Shown here one piece after another: positions 1 through 7,017 of a stretch of 9,540 nucleotides of DNA. The first letter of the stretch is position 1. Each line of letters opens with the position of its first letter. This DNA is from Gammaproteobacteria bacterium. GTDB taxonomy: Bacteria; Pseudomonadota; Gammaproteobacteria; UBA6429; Thiohalophilaceae. Made by a program: the position numbers and the translations under genes. Location of the stretch: assembly GCA_030593785.1 (NCBI GenBank), contig JAUVGM010000059.1, positions 1 to 9,540 on the forward strand, in the 5' to 3' direction. The notes beneath the pieces were generated by a model, which was given only the letters and a program-made list of their open reading frames with translations, did no database searches and was not told the DNA's origin.

Positions 1-328
1 AAACAGTTTTTTACAACTCTATCGCGTTCTTGCATCGTTGCTGCTCCGCCTGAAAGTCCACCACTTAAAGCGCCTAATTTGGCTGTTTTAACTGCTGTTC
101 TATTTCCACCAATGATTTTTCCTGCAATGGCACCCACAATAGCACCACCAACAACTCCTCCACCAACTTTTGAATGTACTTGTCGTGCTAAATATTGGCA
201 TTCCGCTAAATCGCCTGGTATTGCCCCATATCTACACCATGAGGATCAATGATAATCTGAGCGTGACGAGCACAACCCGTAAACGTCAACATAACTAAAA
301 TGCTGGATAAAAGTACACGTTTTTTCAT
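1..328 (-). pseudogene. Glycine-zipper lipoprotein, frameshifted, 3' end outside window
   Basis: Read on the minus strand from the ATG at 328, the first frame gives 40 residues and stops at a TAG (208-206). It begins with MKKR, a hydrophobic stretch and a lipobox-like LTFTGC, so Cys19 would be the lipidated residue of an exported lipoprotein. A second frame, displaced by one base, takes over near 212 and stays open to the window edge. It reads DLAECQYLARQV and then a Gly-rich segment with repeated GG and GxxxG spacing, typical of glycine-zipper outer-membrane lipoproteins. The two pieces join into one protein if a single base is restored between about 212 and 227, for example in the C run at 224-227. 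The break could be a real mutation or a sequencing error. An in-frame ATG at 337 is an alternative start; an AGG at 343-341 lies about 12 bases upstream of 328 and very close to 337. Function unknown beyond envelope location. Confidence 0.7.
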
Positions 329-337
329 ATCATTCAT

Positions 338-528
338 TTTCCTAAATTTAAATAATACTTGCGTTTCCTGCTTGTGGAAGTAAATACAAATATCAAGACT
401 GTTTAAGTTTGAGCATATCTTATATTATAGACTACCGTAGCAATTGAAACCCTTCGGTGAGAAGTGATGCTTATTTTGAAGATAAATTATTAATATCCTA
501 ATAATAATTTAGAAAAGGATTTTAATCC
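338..528. other. Divergent intergenic region, lipoprotein / membrane protein
   Basis: About 190 AT-rich bases separate the two divergent genes. On the minus strand there is an exact TATAAT (429-424), the best -10 candidate for the lipoprotein gene, but only a weak -35 (GGGTTT, 452-447) at 17 bases. On the plus strand TTGAAG (476-481) and AATAAT (500-505), 18 bases apart, resemble a sigma-70 promoter. A start near 512 would leave almost no leader before the ribosome site at 515-520, so this call is weak. No RNA gene or convincing hairpin is seen. Confidence 0.3.
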
Positions 529-906
529 ATGAAAAAAAGTTTACTGGAAATTTATGCTTTAGCCATTAGTTTTGTGACTGTTATTTGTTTCGCCATCGTG
601 CTTGGTATTGGTTTATACGATATTTTAGAAATGTCTAATCCTGAAATGACAATAAAGTCTTATCAGTATCAAAAGCATCAATCAAATGAAGCGTTTACCC
701 GAAATTGGTCAAAGAAAAAAGAAAAACGCAGTAAATCAGAAATTACTGAGATAAGAGAAAAGAGTTATTCAGTTGCGCTAAAAGCAGAACAAAGAGATGC
801 GATTCAAAGTTTTATACGTGTTCTTATTATTATGCTGATTAATGCAATTATTTTTCTTATTCACTGGAAGTTAGGAAAGTATGCGAGAGAGCCATCCACA
901 AAATGA
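529..906 (+). CDS. Small two-helix inner-membrane protein, unknown function
   Basis: I do not recognise this 125-residue protein. It has a hydrophobic helix at about residues 10-31, a charged middle part rich in Lys, Arg and Glu (about 45-92, including SKKKEKRSKSE), and a second hydrophobic helix at about 96-113. The pattern fits a two-pass inner-membrane protein with the long polar segment on one side of the membrane. The many positive charges in the loop favour the cytoplasm for it, but this is inference. The start is well supported: AAGGAT at 515-520 lies 8 bases before the ATG. Its stop codon overlaps the next start in an ATGA (903-906), so it is almost certainly cotranscribed and translationally coupled with the YbcJ-like gene. 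No catalytic motif is visible. Confidence 0.8.
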   Translation: MKKSLLEIYALAISFVTVICFAIVLGIGLYDILEMSNPEMTIKSYQYQKHQSNEAFTRNWSKKKEKRSKSEITEIREKSYSVALKAEQRDAIQSFIRVLIIMLINAIIFLIHWKLGKYAREPSTK

Positions 907-1130
907 GAGAAGTTGAAATTACAACAGAACCCGTTGAGCTTTATAAAATTCTGAAGTTTGAGGGAATGGCATCCAGTGGCGGCGAAGCGAAACTTGTTAT
1001 TGAGCAAGGGCAAGTCATTGTTAATGGTGAAGTTGAGACACGAAAACGAAAAAAAATAGTTTCAGGCGATATTATTGAGTTTGGAAGTGAGAAAATTTGT
1101 ATAAAATTTATAGGAAAGACAGATGACTAA
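903..1130 (+). CDS. ybcJ: YbcJ-like S4-domain RNA-binding protein
   Basis: This 75-residue protein is essentially a lone S4 domain, close in length to E. coli YbcJ (about 70 residues). The family pattern is visible: LYKILKFEGMASSGGEAK (residues 13-30), then GQVIVNG (36-42) and the basic ETRKRKKI (45-52), followed by SGDIIEF. S4 domains bind structured RNA; YbcJ-type proteins are thought to bind RNA but have no settled cellular role. Residues 45-52 carry the positive charge expected to touch RNA. The gene begins inside the stop of the membrane-protein gene (ATGA, 903-906) and its own end overlaps the following DUF1456 gene by 8 bases. The three genes therefore form one tight translational unit. 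The family call is firm; the molecular role is not. Confidence 0.9.
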   Translation: MREVEITTEPVELYKILKFEGMASSGGEAKLVIEQGQVIVNGEVETRKRKKIVSGDIIEFGSEKICIKFIGKTDD

Positions 1131-1584
1131 TAACGATATTTTACGCCGAGTCCGTTATATATTCGATTTTAATGACGACAAAATGATCGCGCTATTTGCT
1201 TTAGCTGATTACGAAGTAACGCGAGCTCAAATCAGCGATTGGATGAAACAAGAAGAAGATGCTGCGTATAAAAAGTTAAGTGATCCATTGCTAGCATTAT
1301 TTTTAAATGGTTTGATTAATGACAAGCGTGGTAAAAAAGATGGGCCAAAGCCTAAGCCTGAAACAGATCTTAGTAATAATGCCATTTTCATGAAATTGAA
1401 AATAGCACTTAGCCTTCAAGCTGAAGATATCCTGGAAATTATGGACTCGCAGGATTTTCGCATGAGTAAACATGAGCTCAGTGCTTTTTTCCGTAAGGTC
1501 GGTCATAAACACTATAGAGAGTGTAAAGATCAAATTTTACGCGTTTTCCTAAAAGGGCTTCAATTAAAATACCGTGAAGACTAA
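1123..1584 (+). CDS. yehS: YehS-like DUF1456 protein
   Basis: The 153-residue product matches the YehS/DUF1456 family in length (E. coli YehS is about 156) and pattern. It consists of two related helical repeats. The first begins NNDILRRVRYIFDFND (about 3-18) and contains ISDWMKQEED; the second begins NNAIFMKLKIALSL (about 85-98) and contains LSAFFRKVGHKHYRECKD. A Lys/Pro-rich linker (about 69-80) separates them. Each repeat ends in a similar LFLNGL or VFLKGLQLKYR segment, which suggests internal duplication. It is cytoplasmic and soluble by composition, with no signal peptide or membrane helix. Its biochemical role is unknown in the family as a whole. The start overlaps the end of the ybcJ-like gene by 8 bases, so the genes are probably coupled. 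No strong terminator follows before msrA. Confidence 0.88.
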   Translation: MTNNDILRRVRYIFDFNDDKMIALFALADYEVTRAQISDWMKQEEDAAYKKLSDPLLALFLNGLINDKRGKKDGPKPKPETDLSNNAIFMKLKIALSLQAEDILEIMDSQDFRMSKHELSAFFRKVGHKHYRECKDQILRVFLKGLQLKYRED

Positions 1585-1649
1585 TTGAACCTCGTTTTTA
1601 TTTAGCTGTCACTAATGAAGAAATATCCTTCTATATTTTGAGAGTAAAA

Positions 1650-2243
1650 ATGAAAAATAATAAATTAGCGTTTCTATTATTAACAACCTTAGTATCTTAC
1701 GTACCGACTGCAATTGCTGATAAGGCGATATTTGCGGGTGGTTGTTTTTGGTGTATGGAATCAGATTTTGAGAAACTACCTGGTGTCTCGGATGTGATTT
1801 CTGGCTTTACCGGAGGCACCGCCAGGAACCCTACGTATCGAGGTGATCATCAAGGTCATTATGAAGCGGTTGAGATAACCTATGATCCGACTAAAGTCAG
1901 TTACAAACAGTTGTTAGATCACTACTGGGTAAATATTGATCCTTTTGATGCAAGAGGGCAGTTTTGTGACAAAGGTCCAAGTTACTTAAGTGCAATTTTT
2001 GTTGCGAATGATGAAGAAAAAGCCCTGGCTGAAAAATCACGTCAGAATGTAGTTAATCAATTCCCTAATCAAAAAGTTATCACCCCTATTTTAAATACCG
2101 CCACCTTTTATCCAATTAAAGGTAAAGAAAGCTATCATCAAAATTATTACAAGAACAACTCTGTTCGTTACAACTATTATCGTTGGCGTTGTGGAAGAGA
2201 CCAAAGATTAAAAGAAATCTGGGGCGACAAAGCAATACATTAA
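1650..2243 (+). CDS. msrA: Exported peptide-methionine sulfoxide reductase A
   Basis: MsrA reduces the S-epimer of methionine sulfoxide, free or in proteins, repairing oxidative damage. The 197-residue product shows the family signature GGCFWCME with the catalytic cysteine at Cys32, then SGFTGG, GHYEAVEITYDP (69-80), FCDKG with Cys106, and YHQNYY (162-167). Cys181, in YRWRCGRDQRLKEIWG near the C-terminus, is a plausible resolving cysteine. Unusually for MsrA, an N-terminal signal peptide is present (residues 1-23, cleavage after AIA), so the mature enzyme should work in the periplasm and needs an envelope electron donor that is not in this window. I chose the ATG at 1650 over the in-frame TTG at 1638 because GAGAG (1640-1644) is well placed for it and it gives a normal signal peptide. 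The GFA gene follows after 14 bases. Confidence 0.92.
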   Translation: MKNNKLAFLLLTTLVSYVPTAIADKAIFAGGCFWCMESDFEKLPGVSDVISGFTGGTARNPTYRGDHQGHYEAVEITYDPTKVSYKQLLDHYWVNIDPFDARGQFCDKGPSYLSAIFVANDEEKALAEKSRQNVVNQFPNQKVITPILNTATFYPIKGKESYHQNYYKNNSVRYNYYRWRCGRDQRLKEIWGDKAIH

Positions 2244-2257
2244 AAAGGATGAGCCTA

Positions 2258-2677
2258 ATGCAAGACGAAAAAATATTCGGAAGTTGTTTATGTGGTGAGG
2301 TCAGTTATGAATTTACCGGCCCTATAAAAGTTTTTCAATACTGTCACTGCACTCGTTGTCAAAAAATAACGGGTACGGCTCATGCCTCAAATATAATTAT
2401 TGATCCTGAGAATTTTAAATGGATTAAGGGTGAAGGTAACGTAGGAAGATATGAGTTACCCGAAGCTAAACATTTCGCGAGTTCATTTTGTAAAACATGT
2501 GGTTCAACACTGCCGTGGATTACGCAAAGTAAAAAAGCAATGATTGTACCAGCAGGAACATTAGATAATGATCCTGAAGTAAAACCTATACACAATATAT
2601 TTTATGCAGATAAAGCTTGTTGGTATGAAAATGTGGATAGCCTGGTAAAGTACGATGAATTACCCACTAAAAAATAA
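2258..2677 (+). CDS. GFA/CENP-V family zinc-binding protein
   Basis: The 139-residue protein carries the full cysteine pattern of the GFA (glutathione-dependent formaldehyde-activating enzyme, CENP-V) fold: SCLCGEVSYEF with Cys10 and Cys12, CHCTRCQKITG with Cys29, Cys31 and Cys34, and FCKTCGSTLP with Cys78 and Cys81. In the family these residues bind two zinc ions. The founding member accelerates adduct formation between glutathione and formaldehyde, but most bacterial relatives have no proven substrate, so formaldehyde handling is only a possibility. No signal peptide, so cytoplasmic. I chose the ATG at 2258 because the ribosome site AAGGA (2245-2249) lies 8 bases upstream; the ATG at 2249 overlaps that site. 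The last 23 bases overlap the start of the following dehydrogenase gene, which indicates coupled expression. Confidence 0.88.
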   Translation: MQDEKIFGSCLCGEVSYEFTGPIKVFQYCHCTRCQKITGTAHASNIIIDPENFKWIKGEGNVGRYELPEAKHFASSFCKTCGSTLPWITQSKKAMIVPAGTLDNDPEVKPIHNIFYADKACWYENVDSLVKYDELPTKK

Positions 2678-3800
2678 AAAGCTTCTTCTATTGATATCAT
2701 GGTTGAGCCTGATATCAATTTTAAATGCAGAAGAATCACCCTTTACAATACAAAGTGAGGGGATGAAGTTAGATGTTGAGAAAATAATTGATGGTCTAGG
2801 TGTGCCATGGGGAATAACCTTTATATCAGAAAATAAGTTACTTGTTACCGAACGTTCTGGTTCTGTACTCCTGATTGATTTAGATACATCCAAAAAGGTT
2901 ATTTTAAAAAATACGCCAAAAGTGTTGCATGATGGTCAGGGTGGCATGCTTGATGTTACAGTATCTCCTGATTATAGAAAAAATGGTTGGATTTATTTTA
3001 CCTATGTAAAGGATGATGAAGGTGAAGGGATTACCGTTCTGGCAAGGGCAAAACTAAAGCAGAATAGTTTTATTCAATGGCAAGACTTGTTACTAACAAA
3101 ATCCAGAACAAAAGAGAGTTATCACTTCGGAAGTCGTATCGCCTTTGATGATAAAGGCCATGTATATTTTGGTATAGGTGATCGAGGCATACGCCCAAAT
3201 GCGCAAAACTTAACAAATCATGCTGGTTCTATTCTTCGTTTAAACCTTGATGGTTCTATTCCAAATGATAATCCTTATGTGAAAAATAAATCGGTTTTGC
3301 CAGAAATATGGAGTTATGGTCATCGGAATCCCCAAGGTCTTAGTTATGACATTAACAATAAACGCCTGTGGGAAAATGAGCATGGACCAAGAGGTGGTGA
3401 TGAAATTAACCTGATTAACCCCGCTGTAAATTATGGCTGGCCGGAGATTTCTTACGGCAAGGAATACTGGGGCCCCTTTGCTGTGGGCGAGGGCACCCAT
3501 CGTGATGACATTGAGCAGCCTGTAAAAGTGTATATTCCTTCTATTGCTCCTGGTAGTTTAATGATTTATTCAGGTGATGCCTTTCCTAAATGGAAAGGGA
3601 ACTTATTTTCTGGTGCATTAAAACTACGTCATATCAACCGTATTGTTTTAAATACTAAAGGTGAAGCAATAAAAGAAGAACGTTTACTTCGTTCTATTGA
3701 TGAGCGTATAAGAGCTTTAGTACAAAGCCCTCAGGGCTGGATCTATTTCTCAACAGACAGTGGAAAAATTTATCGAATTTCACCTGAAAATAAGAAATGA
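2655..3800 (+). CDS. yliI: Periplasmic PQQ-dependent aldose sugar dehydrogenase, YliI-type
   Basis: The 381-residue product matches the soluble aldose dehydrogenase (Asd/YliI) family, six-bladed propellers that oxidise sugars with pyrroloquinoline quinone in the periplasm. E. coli YliI has about 371 residues. A signal peptide covers about residues 1-25 (KNKK, a Leu-rich core, then LNA-EE). Family blocks in order: GVPWGITFI (49-57), HDGQGGMLD (92-100), YHFGSRIAFD (156-165), IGDRG (174-178), EIWSYGHRNPQGLSYD (217-232), ENEHGPRGGDEIN (240-252), NYGWPEISYG and PSIAPGSLMIYSGDAFP. His157, in HFGSR, aligns with the catalytic base of soluble glucose dehydrogenase. No PQQ synthesis gene is present here, so the cofactor must come from elsewhere in the genome or from outside. 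The start overlaps the GFA gene by 23 bases. Substrate unknown. Confidence 0.9.
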   Translation: MNYPLKNKKLLLLISWLSLISILNAEESPFTIQSEGMKLDVEKIIDGLGVPWGITFISENKLLVTERSGSVLLIDLDTSKKVILKNTPKVLHDGQGGMLDVTVSPDYRKNGWIYFTYVKDDEGEGITVLARAKLKQNSFIQWQDLLLTKSRTKESYHFGSRIAFDDKGHVYFGIGDRGIRPNAQNLTNHAGSILRLNLDGSIPNDNPYVKNKSVLPEIWSYGHRNPQGLSYDINNKRLWENEHGPRGGDEINLINPAVNYGWPEISYGKEYWGPFAVGEGTHRDDIEQPVKVYIPSIAPGSLMIYSGDAFPKWKGNLFSGALKLRHINRIVLNTKGEAIKEERLLRSIDERIRALVQSPQGWIYFSTDSGKIYRISPENKK

Positions 3801-3831
3801 CTAATTAGAGATTCTTAACTAGAATAACCGT

Positions 3832-4467
3832 ATGAATTTAAATCCCACTCCCGCACTACTTGAAAGCTTATATTGGATCACGCTTATTGCGGTTATTGTT
3901 TCATCTGCCTCGGGTGTTTTAAAAGCGGGTTTTAAAAAATATGATCTCTTTGGGGTCATTATTATTGCAGTAGCAACCGGTCTGGGTGGAGGGTCTTTAC
4001 GTGATATGTTGCTTGATCGTGAGGTTTTCTGGATTTATGATCAGAGCTTCTTCATTGCATCATTGGCCAGTGCTATTGTTATTTTTATTATTGCGCGGCT
4101 TAAAGTTATTCCCGCCCGGTTTTTCCTGGTTCCAGATGCCGCTGGTCTCGCAACGTTTGGTATTGCCGGTACATTGGTTTCGTTAATGGTTGGTGCACCA
4201 TGGTTAATTGCCAGCTTTATGGGAGTGATGACCGGTACGATGGGCGGTATTTTTCGCGATATTTTAAGTCATGAACCGCCTGTTGTTTTTCAAAGTACAC
4301 TTTATGGAACTGTGTCATGGGGCGGCTCACTGTTATTTATTTTCTTATTGTATTTAGAGTTGGATGTCACACTATCTGCAATTAGCGCAGGAAGCAGTAT
4401 TTTTGTCGTTCGACTTTTAGCAATTCGATATAACCTCAGCTTGCCAAAATTTAGATTTAAATCTTAA
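3832..4467 (+). CDS. TRIC-type cation channel family protein (UPF0126)
   Basis: This 211-residue, very hydrophobic protein is a member of the UPF0126/TRIC family (YadS and YicG in E. coli), which forms trimeric monovalent-cation channels with seven membrane helices. The two-repeat fold is visible: GLGGGSLRDMLLDR (residues 50-63) in the first half and GTMGGIFRDILSHEPP (135-150) in the second, each a Gly-rich kink followed by an RD motif at the pore. A last helix (about 180-200) follows the second repeat. The gene starts 31 bases after the dehydrogenase gene and may share its transcript. No good Shine-Dalgarno is seen before the ATG; instead a short inverted repeat (3811-3825) lies just upstream. 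Selectivity for K+ or another ion cannot be told from sequence. Some members are annotated only as putative inner-membrane proteins. Confidence 0.9.
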   Translation: MNLNPTPALLESLYWITLIAVIVSSASGVLKAGFKKYDLFGVIIIAVATGLGGGSLRDMLLDREVFWIYDQSFFIASLASAIVIFIIARLKVIPARFFLVPDAAGLATFGIAGTLVSLMVGAPWLIASFMGVMTGTMGGIFRDILSHEPPVVFQSTLYGTVSWGGSLLFIFLLYLELDVTLSAISAGSSIFVVRLLAIRYNLSLPKFRFKS

Positions 4468-4472
4468 TTGCT

Positions 4473-4488
4473 ACTGATTTTTATCAGT
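4473..4488. terminator. Weak hairpin between convergent genes
   Basis: ACTGAT and ATCAGT pair as a 6-bp stem around a TTTT loop in the 44-base gap between the TRIC gene and the convergent EAL gene. A short T-rich tail follows on the plus strand and an A/T-rich stretch on the other, so it could stop transcripts in both directions. The stem is short and AT-rich, so the call is tentative. Confidence 0.35.
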
Positions 4489-4511
4489 TTATATAAATAA
4501 TATAAGACAGA

Positions 4512-6848
4512 TTAATTTGATAGTGTGCTCTGAGGTTTTCCTAATAGGAAACCCTGCGAATAATCAATACCAATTTCTGTAACTTTTTTGAGAATCTCTT
4601 CTGAGTCGACAAATTCTGCAATTGTTTCTATACCTAGTTGTTTAGCAAAATCAACCAGTGTTATAGCTACGATTTCAGCATTTTTGTCTTTAAGAATATT
4701 TTGAATAATTGAACCATCAATTTTTAAATAATCGACATTAAGATGTATAAGGTGAGTGAAGTTAGAATAGCCAGTACCGAAGTCATCAATAGCAACACGA
4801 CAGCCAAGATCTTTTATTTCTTTAATAAATGTAGCGACTTCGGAATAACTTTCAATGCCTTCGCTTTCTGTTAATTCAACGATTACTTTCTTAGCAACCT
4901 GATATTCATTTAATTTTTCTTTAAAGAACTTAATTGTTTTACTGTCTCTGATATCTTCAACGGTTAAATTAATTGAGATACTGATGTCTTGATCGCCAAT
5001 AGTCTGAAATGTTTTTTCAATCATAACTTTGGTTAAAGTGGCGTATTGTCGCGTACTTTTTGCCGTTTCAAGAAAAAAGAAAGGAGGTATAATTTCTCCA
5101 TCTTCATCTATGAGCCTTACCAAGGCTTCATACTTGTCTTGTTTACCGGTCTTGTTATGCGTAATTAACTGAAAATAAGGGATGATACGGTCATCTGTTA
5201 GTGCTGCATTTAGTTTTTGTGCCCAGAGAAGATTTTTTCGATGCTGTTCGGTATCTTCTGTAGTGCTTTCAAATAAAGCATAATCTTTATTGCTGTCTTT
5301 TGCTTTTTGAAGAGCTTGTTCTGCTCGAGGTATCAAAAACTCTCGTTCATTCCGGCTTATTCCTGCCGTTAATGTAATATTAATATCGATATTGCCTATG
5401 CGATAATTACTGTTTTGAATGTTGCTTAAAAGTATCTTTATGCTTTCACCTGGTTTTTCATTAAGGCGTCCTCTTTCGCTTAAGATTGCAAATTGATTGC
5501 CACCTAATCGGTATATCGGATATTCATCTCCAATATGTTGTTTAACTTTTTTCCCGAAATCACGTAATAAATTATCACCAACATTTAAACCATAGAGGTT
5601 ATTAATTGTTTTGAAATTGTTTATGTCGAGTATTGTTAAACTTGGTGTTGTTGATTGATTAATATCATTTATTAATTTAACTCGATTTGGCAGACCTGTT
5701 ATCGAATCTGTATATTGTTCTTTTAATTGAATGTTCTTTCTGCGGGTATTTAAAATAAAACCAAATATAATGATAAGTAGAATAGAAGCTAACCATAAAA
5801 GCCATTTACTTATTTCCGGATATCGTTCTAAAAACGGAAGAGGTAGGTTGATTATTTTAGCTTTACGTAATAATGGTTCATTTATATCTATATTAAAACG
5901 AATAATTTCTGGGTAGCTTAAAATAAATTCACTTGAGCTTTTAGCTTCTGTCGTACCTTTTTTATTTCCCTGTACTATCTCGCTTGCAATGTTTGCTGCA
6001 GATTCTCCTTGAACACGACCGCTTGTTACATATCCACCTAATACGCCTTCAAATAAATAAGAATCTTCCATCACTAATACTTTTCTTCCTGTATCAGTAA
6101 TTTTTTTAATCGTTTTTCGTAATTTTAGAATATTGTTCTCGTTATCTCGTATTCTTCCTATCGTAGTTAAAATTACAGTACCTTCTTCCATCGAATCTAG
6201 TCGGGAAATTAAAGCATTTATATTTGTAAAACTTCGATGAGTAACTTCAATTCCATTTTTATTATAATGACCATTAATGATTATTTTTCTAATGGCTTTA
6301 TCCGTTACACCACCATCACCAATAAAAATAATTTTGGCGCCCTTTTTCGTTATCTTTTTAGCCAATTTTATTGAAGAGAGAATATCTTTATACTCAAAGA
6401 TTCCATCCAGGGGATATTTAGCTTTGGATTTATTCAGGTTGGTATTATTTATTCCTGAAAAAACAACAGGTACATCCCAATTTAATGAACTCGATTCAGA
6501 ATATATAAAGTTGAGTGCATTATCATCTGTTACATAAATAATGTCTGGTCGATGGTTACCGTATTTCGCATTAAGGTAATATAAAAAATTTTGTTGATAT
6601 TTAGTCGATGGAGCAATTCTTTTGGTGTCTAAATATTCACTCGAAAAATTAATACTGTATTCAGATAAGTTATCTTTGAACTGTGTTTTAAAGGCTTCAT
6701 ATTGTGAGGATGTCCACGGGTATTCCTGATGATATGAATGAATGGCTAATACATCTAACTGGTGGCCAGAGTGCCTGGCATATAACGGAGATATAAGAGG
6801 TATAAAACATATAAGAGAATAGGTGAATATTTTAATGATATTTGGCAT
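4512..6848 (-). CDS. Sensory c-di-GMP phosphodiesterase: ABC-type binding domain, degenerate GGDEF, EAL
   Basis: The 778-residue protein has a signal peptide (1-24, cut near LYA), then a periplasmic domain (about 30-325) of the ABC_sub_bind (TrpX-like) type, opening with VLAIHSYHQEYPWT (33-46). A membrane helix follows (about 349-366), then a GGDEF domain beginning DSITGLPNR (381-389), and a C-terminal EAL domain (about 553-775). The GGDEF signature is RLGGNQF (447-453), with Asn and Gln replacing the catalytic acids, and no RxxD inhibitory site precedes it, so cyclase activity is unlikely. The EAL domain keeps YEALVR (573-578), Asn627, ELTES (658-662), DDFGTGYS (688-695), LKIDGS (708-713), Glu745 and Gln765, so it should hydrolyse c-di-GMP in the cytoplasm. 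I infer that a small periplasmic ligand controls it; the ligand is unknown. No Shine-Dalgarno is visible before the ATG. It runs divergently from nirB. Confidence 0.9.
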   Translation of the reverse strand: MPNIIKIFTYSLICFIPLISPLYARHSGHQLDVLAIHSYHQEYPWTSSQYEAFKTQFKDNLSEYSINFSSEYLDTKRIAPSTKYQQNFLYYLNAKYGNHRPDIIYVTDDNALNFIYSESSSLNWDVPVVFSGINNTNLNKSKAKYPLDGIFEYKDILSSIKLAKKITKKGAKIIFIGDGGVTDKAIRKIIINGHYNKNGIEVTHRSFTNINALISRLDSMEEGTVILTTIGRIRDNENNILKLRKTIKKITDTGRKVLVMEDSYLFEGVLGGYVTSGRVQGESAANIASEIVQGNKKGTTEAKSSSEFILSYPEIIRFNIDINEPLLRKAKIINLPLPFLERYPEISKWLLWLASILLIIIFGFILNTRRKNIQLKEQYTDSITGLPNRVKLINDINQSTTPSLTILDINNFKTINNLYGLNVGDNLLRDFGKKVKQHIGDEYPIYRLGGNQFAILSERGRLNEKPGESIKILLSNIQNSNYRIGNIDINITLTAGISRNEREFLIPRAEQALQKAKDSNKDYALFESTTEDTEQHRKNLLWAQKLNAALTDDRIIPYFQLITHNKTGKQDKYEALVRLIDEDGEIIPPFFFLETAKSTRQYATLTKVMIEKTFQTIGDQDISISINLTVEDIRDSKTIKFFKEKLNEYQVAKKVIVELTESEGIESYSEVATFIKEIKDLGCRVAIDDFGTGYSNFTHLIHLNVDYLKIDGSIIQNILKDKNAEIVAITLVDFAKQLGIETIAEFVDSEEILKKVTEIGIDYSQGFLLGKPQSTLSN

Positions 6849-6947
6849 ATAGTTATTATTTTAATTGAGTATCCGTAAATATTACACTAATTAGTAGTTG
6901 TTATATAAAAAGTAACCATTTATTGCATTCCGCCTTATTTGGAAGCA

Positions 6948-6964
6948 TGCGCTATTTTGGTGCA
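6948..6964 (+). promoter_or_regulatory. NtrC-like binding site 1
   Basis: TGCGCT-N5-GGTGCA fits the enterobacterial NtrC consensus TGCACC-N5-GGTGCA, with an exact right half and 4 of 6 bases in the left half. It is centred about 147 bases before the inferred sigma-54 start, a normal distance for an NtrC enhancer. It shares the TGCA at 6961-6964 with site 2. The protein is inferred; only the motif is seen. Confidence 0.65.
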
Positions 6965-6986
6965 CCAATATTGAGCATTTTATAAT
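6957..6986 (+). promoter_or_regulatory. Possible sigma-70 promoter overlapping the NtrC sites
   Basis: An exact TATAAT at 6981-6986 lies 18 bases after TTGGTG (6957-6962), which matches TTGACA at only 3 of 6 bases. If real, it would start near 6993 and give a leader of about 165 bases before nirB. Its -35 is buried in the NtrC palindrome, so NtrC would repress it, as at E. coli glnAp1. The weak -35 keeps confidence low. Confidence 0.28.
6961..6977 (+). promoter_or_regulatory. NtrC-like binding site 2
   Basis: TGCACC-N5-TGAGCA has an exact left half and 4 of 6 bases in the right half of the NtrC consensus. It lies 13 bases downstream of site 1, and the shared middle forms the perfect 12-base palindrome TTGGTGCACCAA (6957-6968). 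Paired NtrC sites allow the activator to oligomerise; the overlap here is tighter than usual, so perhaps only one full dimer binds with high affinity. Confidence 0.55.
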
Positions 6987-7017
6987 GCCGCATTCACTCC
7001 ATTTCCTCATCGGTTTC

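Noticed and set aside
1638..1649. TTG start for msrA, four residues longer
   Set aside because: The ATG at 1650 has a better placed ribosome site and a cleaner signal peptide.
2183..2257. Longer start for the GFA gene inside msrA
   Set aside because: The extra 25 residues are basic, unlike the family N-terminus, and the ribosome site points to 2258.
4453..4464. 12-base perfect palindrome AGATTTAAATCT
   Set aside because: It lies in the last codons of the TRIC gene, is AT-rich and has no loop, so it is probably chance.
6886..6895. Palindrome ACTAATTAGT, with CTAATTAG also at 3801-3808
   Set aside because: Short AT-rich palindromes recur by chance; two copies near unrelated genes do not support a shared operator.
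6971..6986. Possible FNR box (TTGAG...TTATAA) upstream of nirB
   Set aside because: The second half does not match ATCAA and the spacing is wrong; no TTGAT-N4-ATCAA-like site was found anywhere in the intergenic region.
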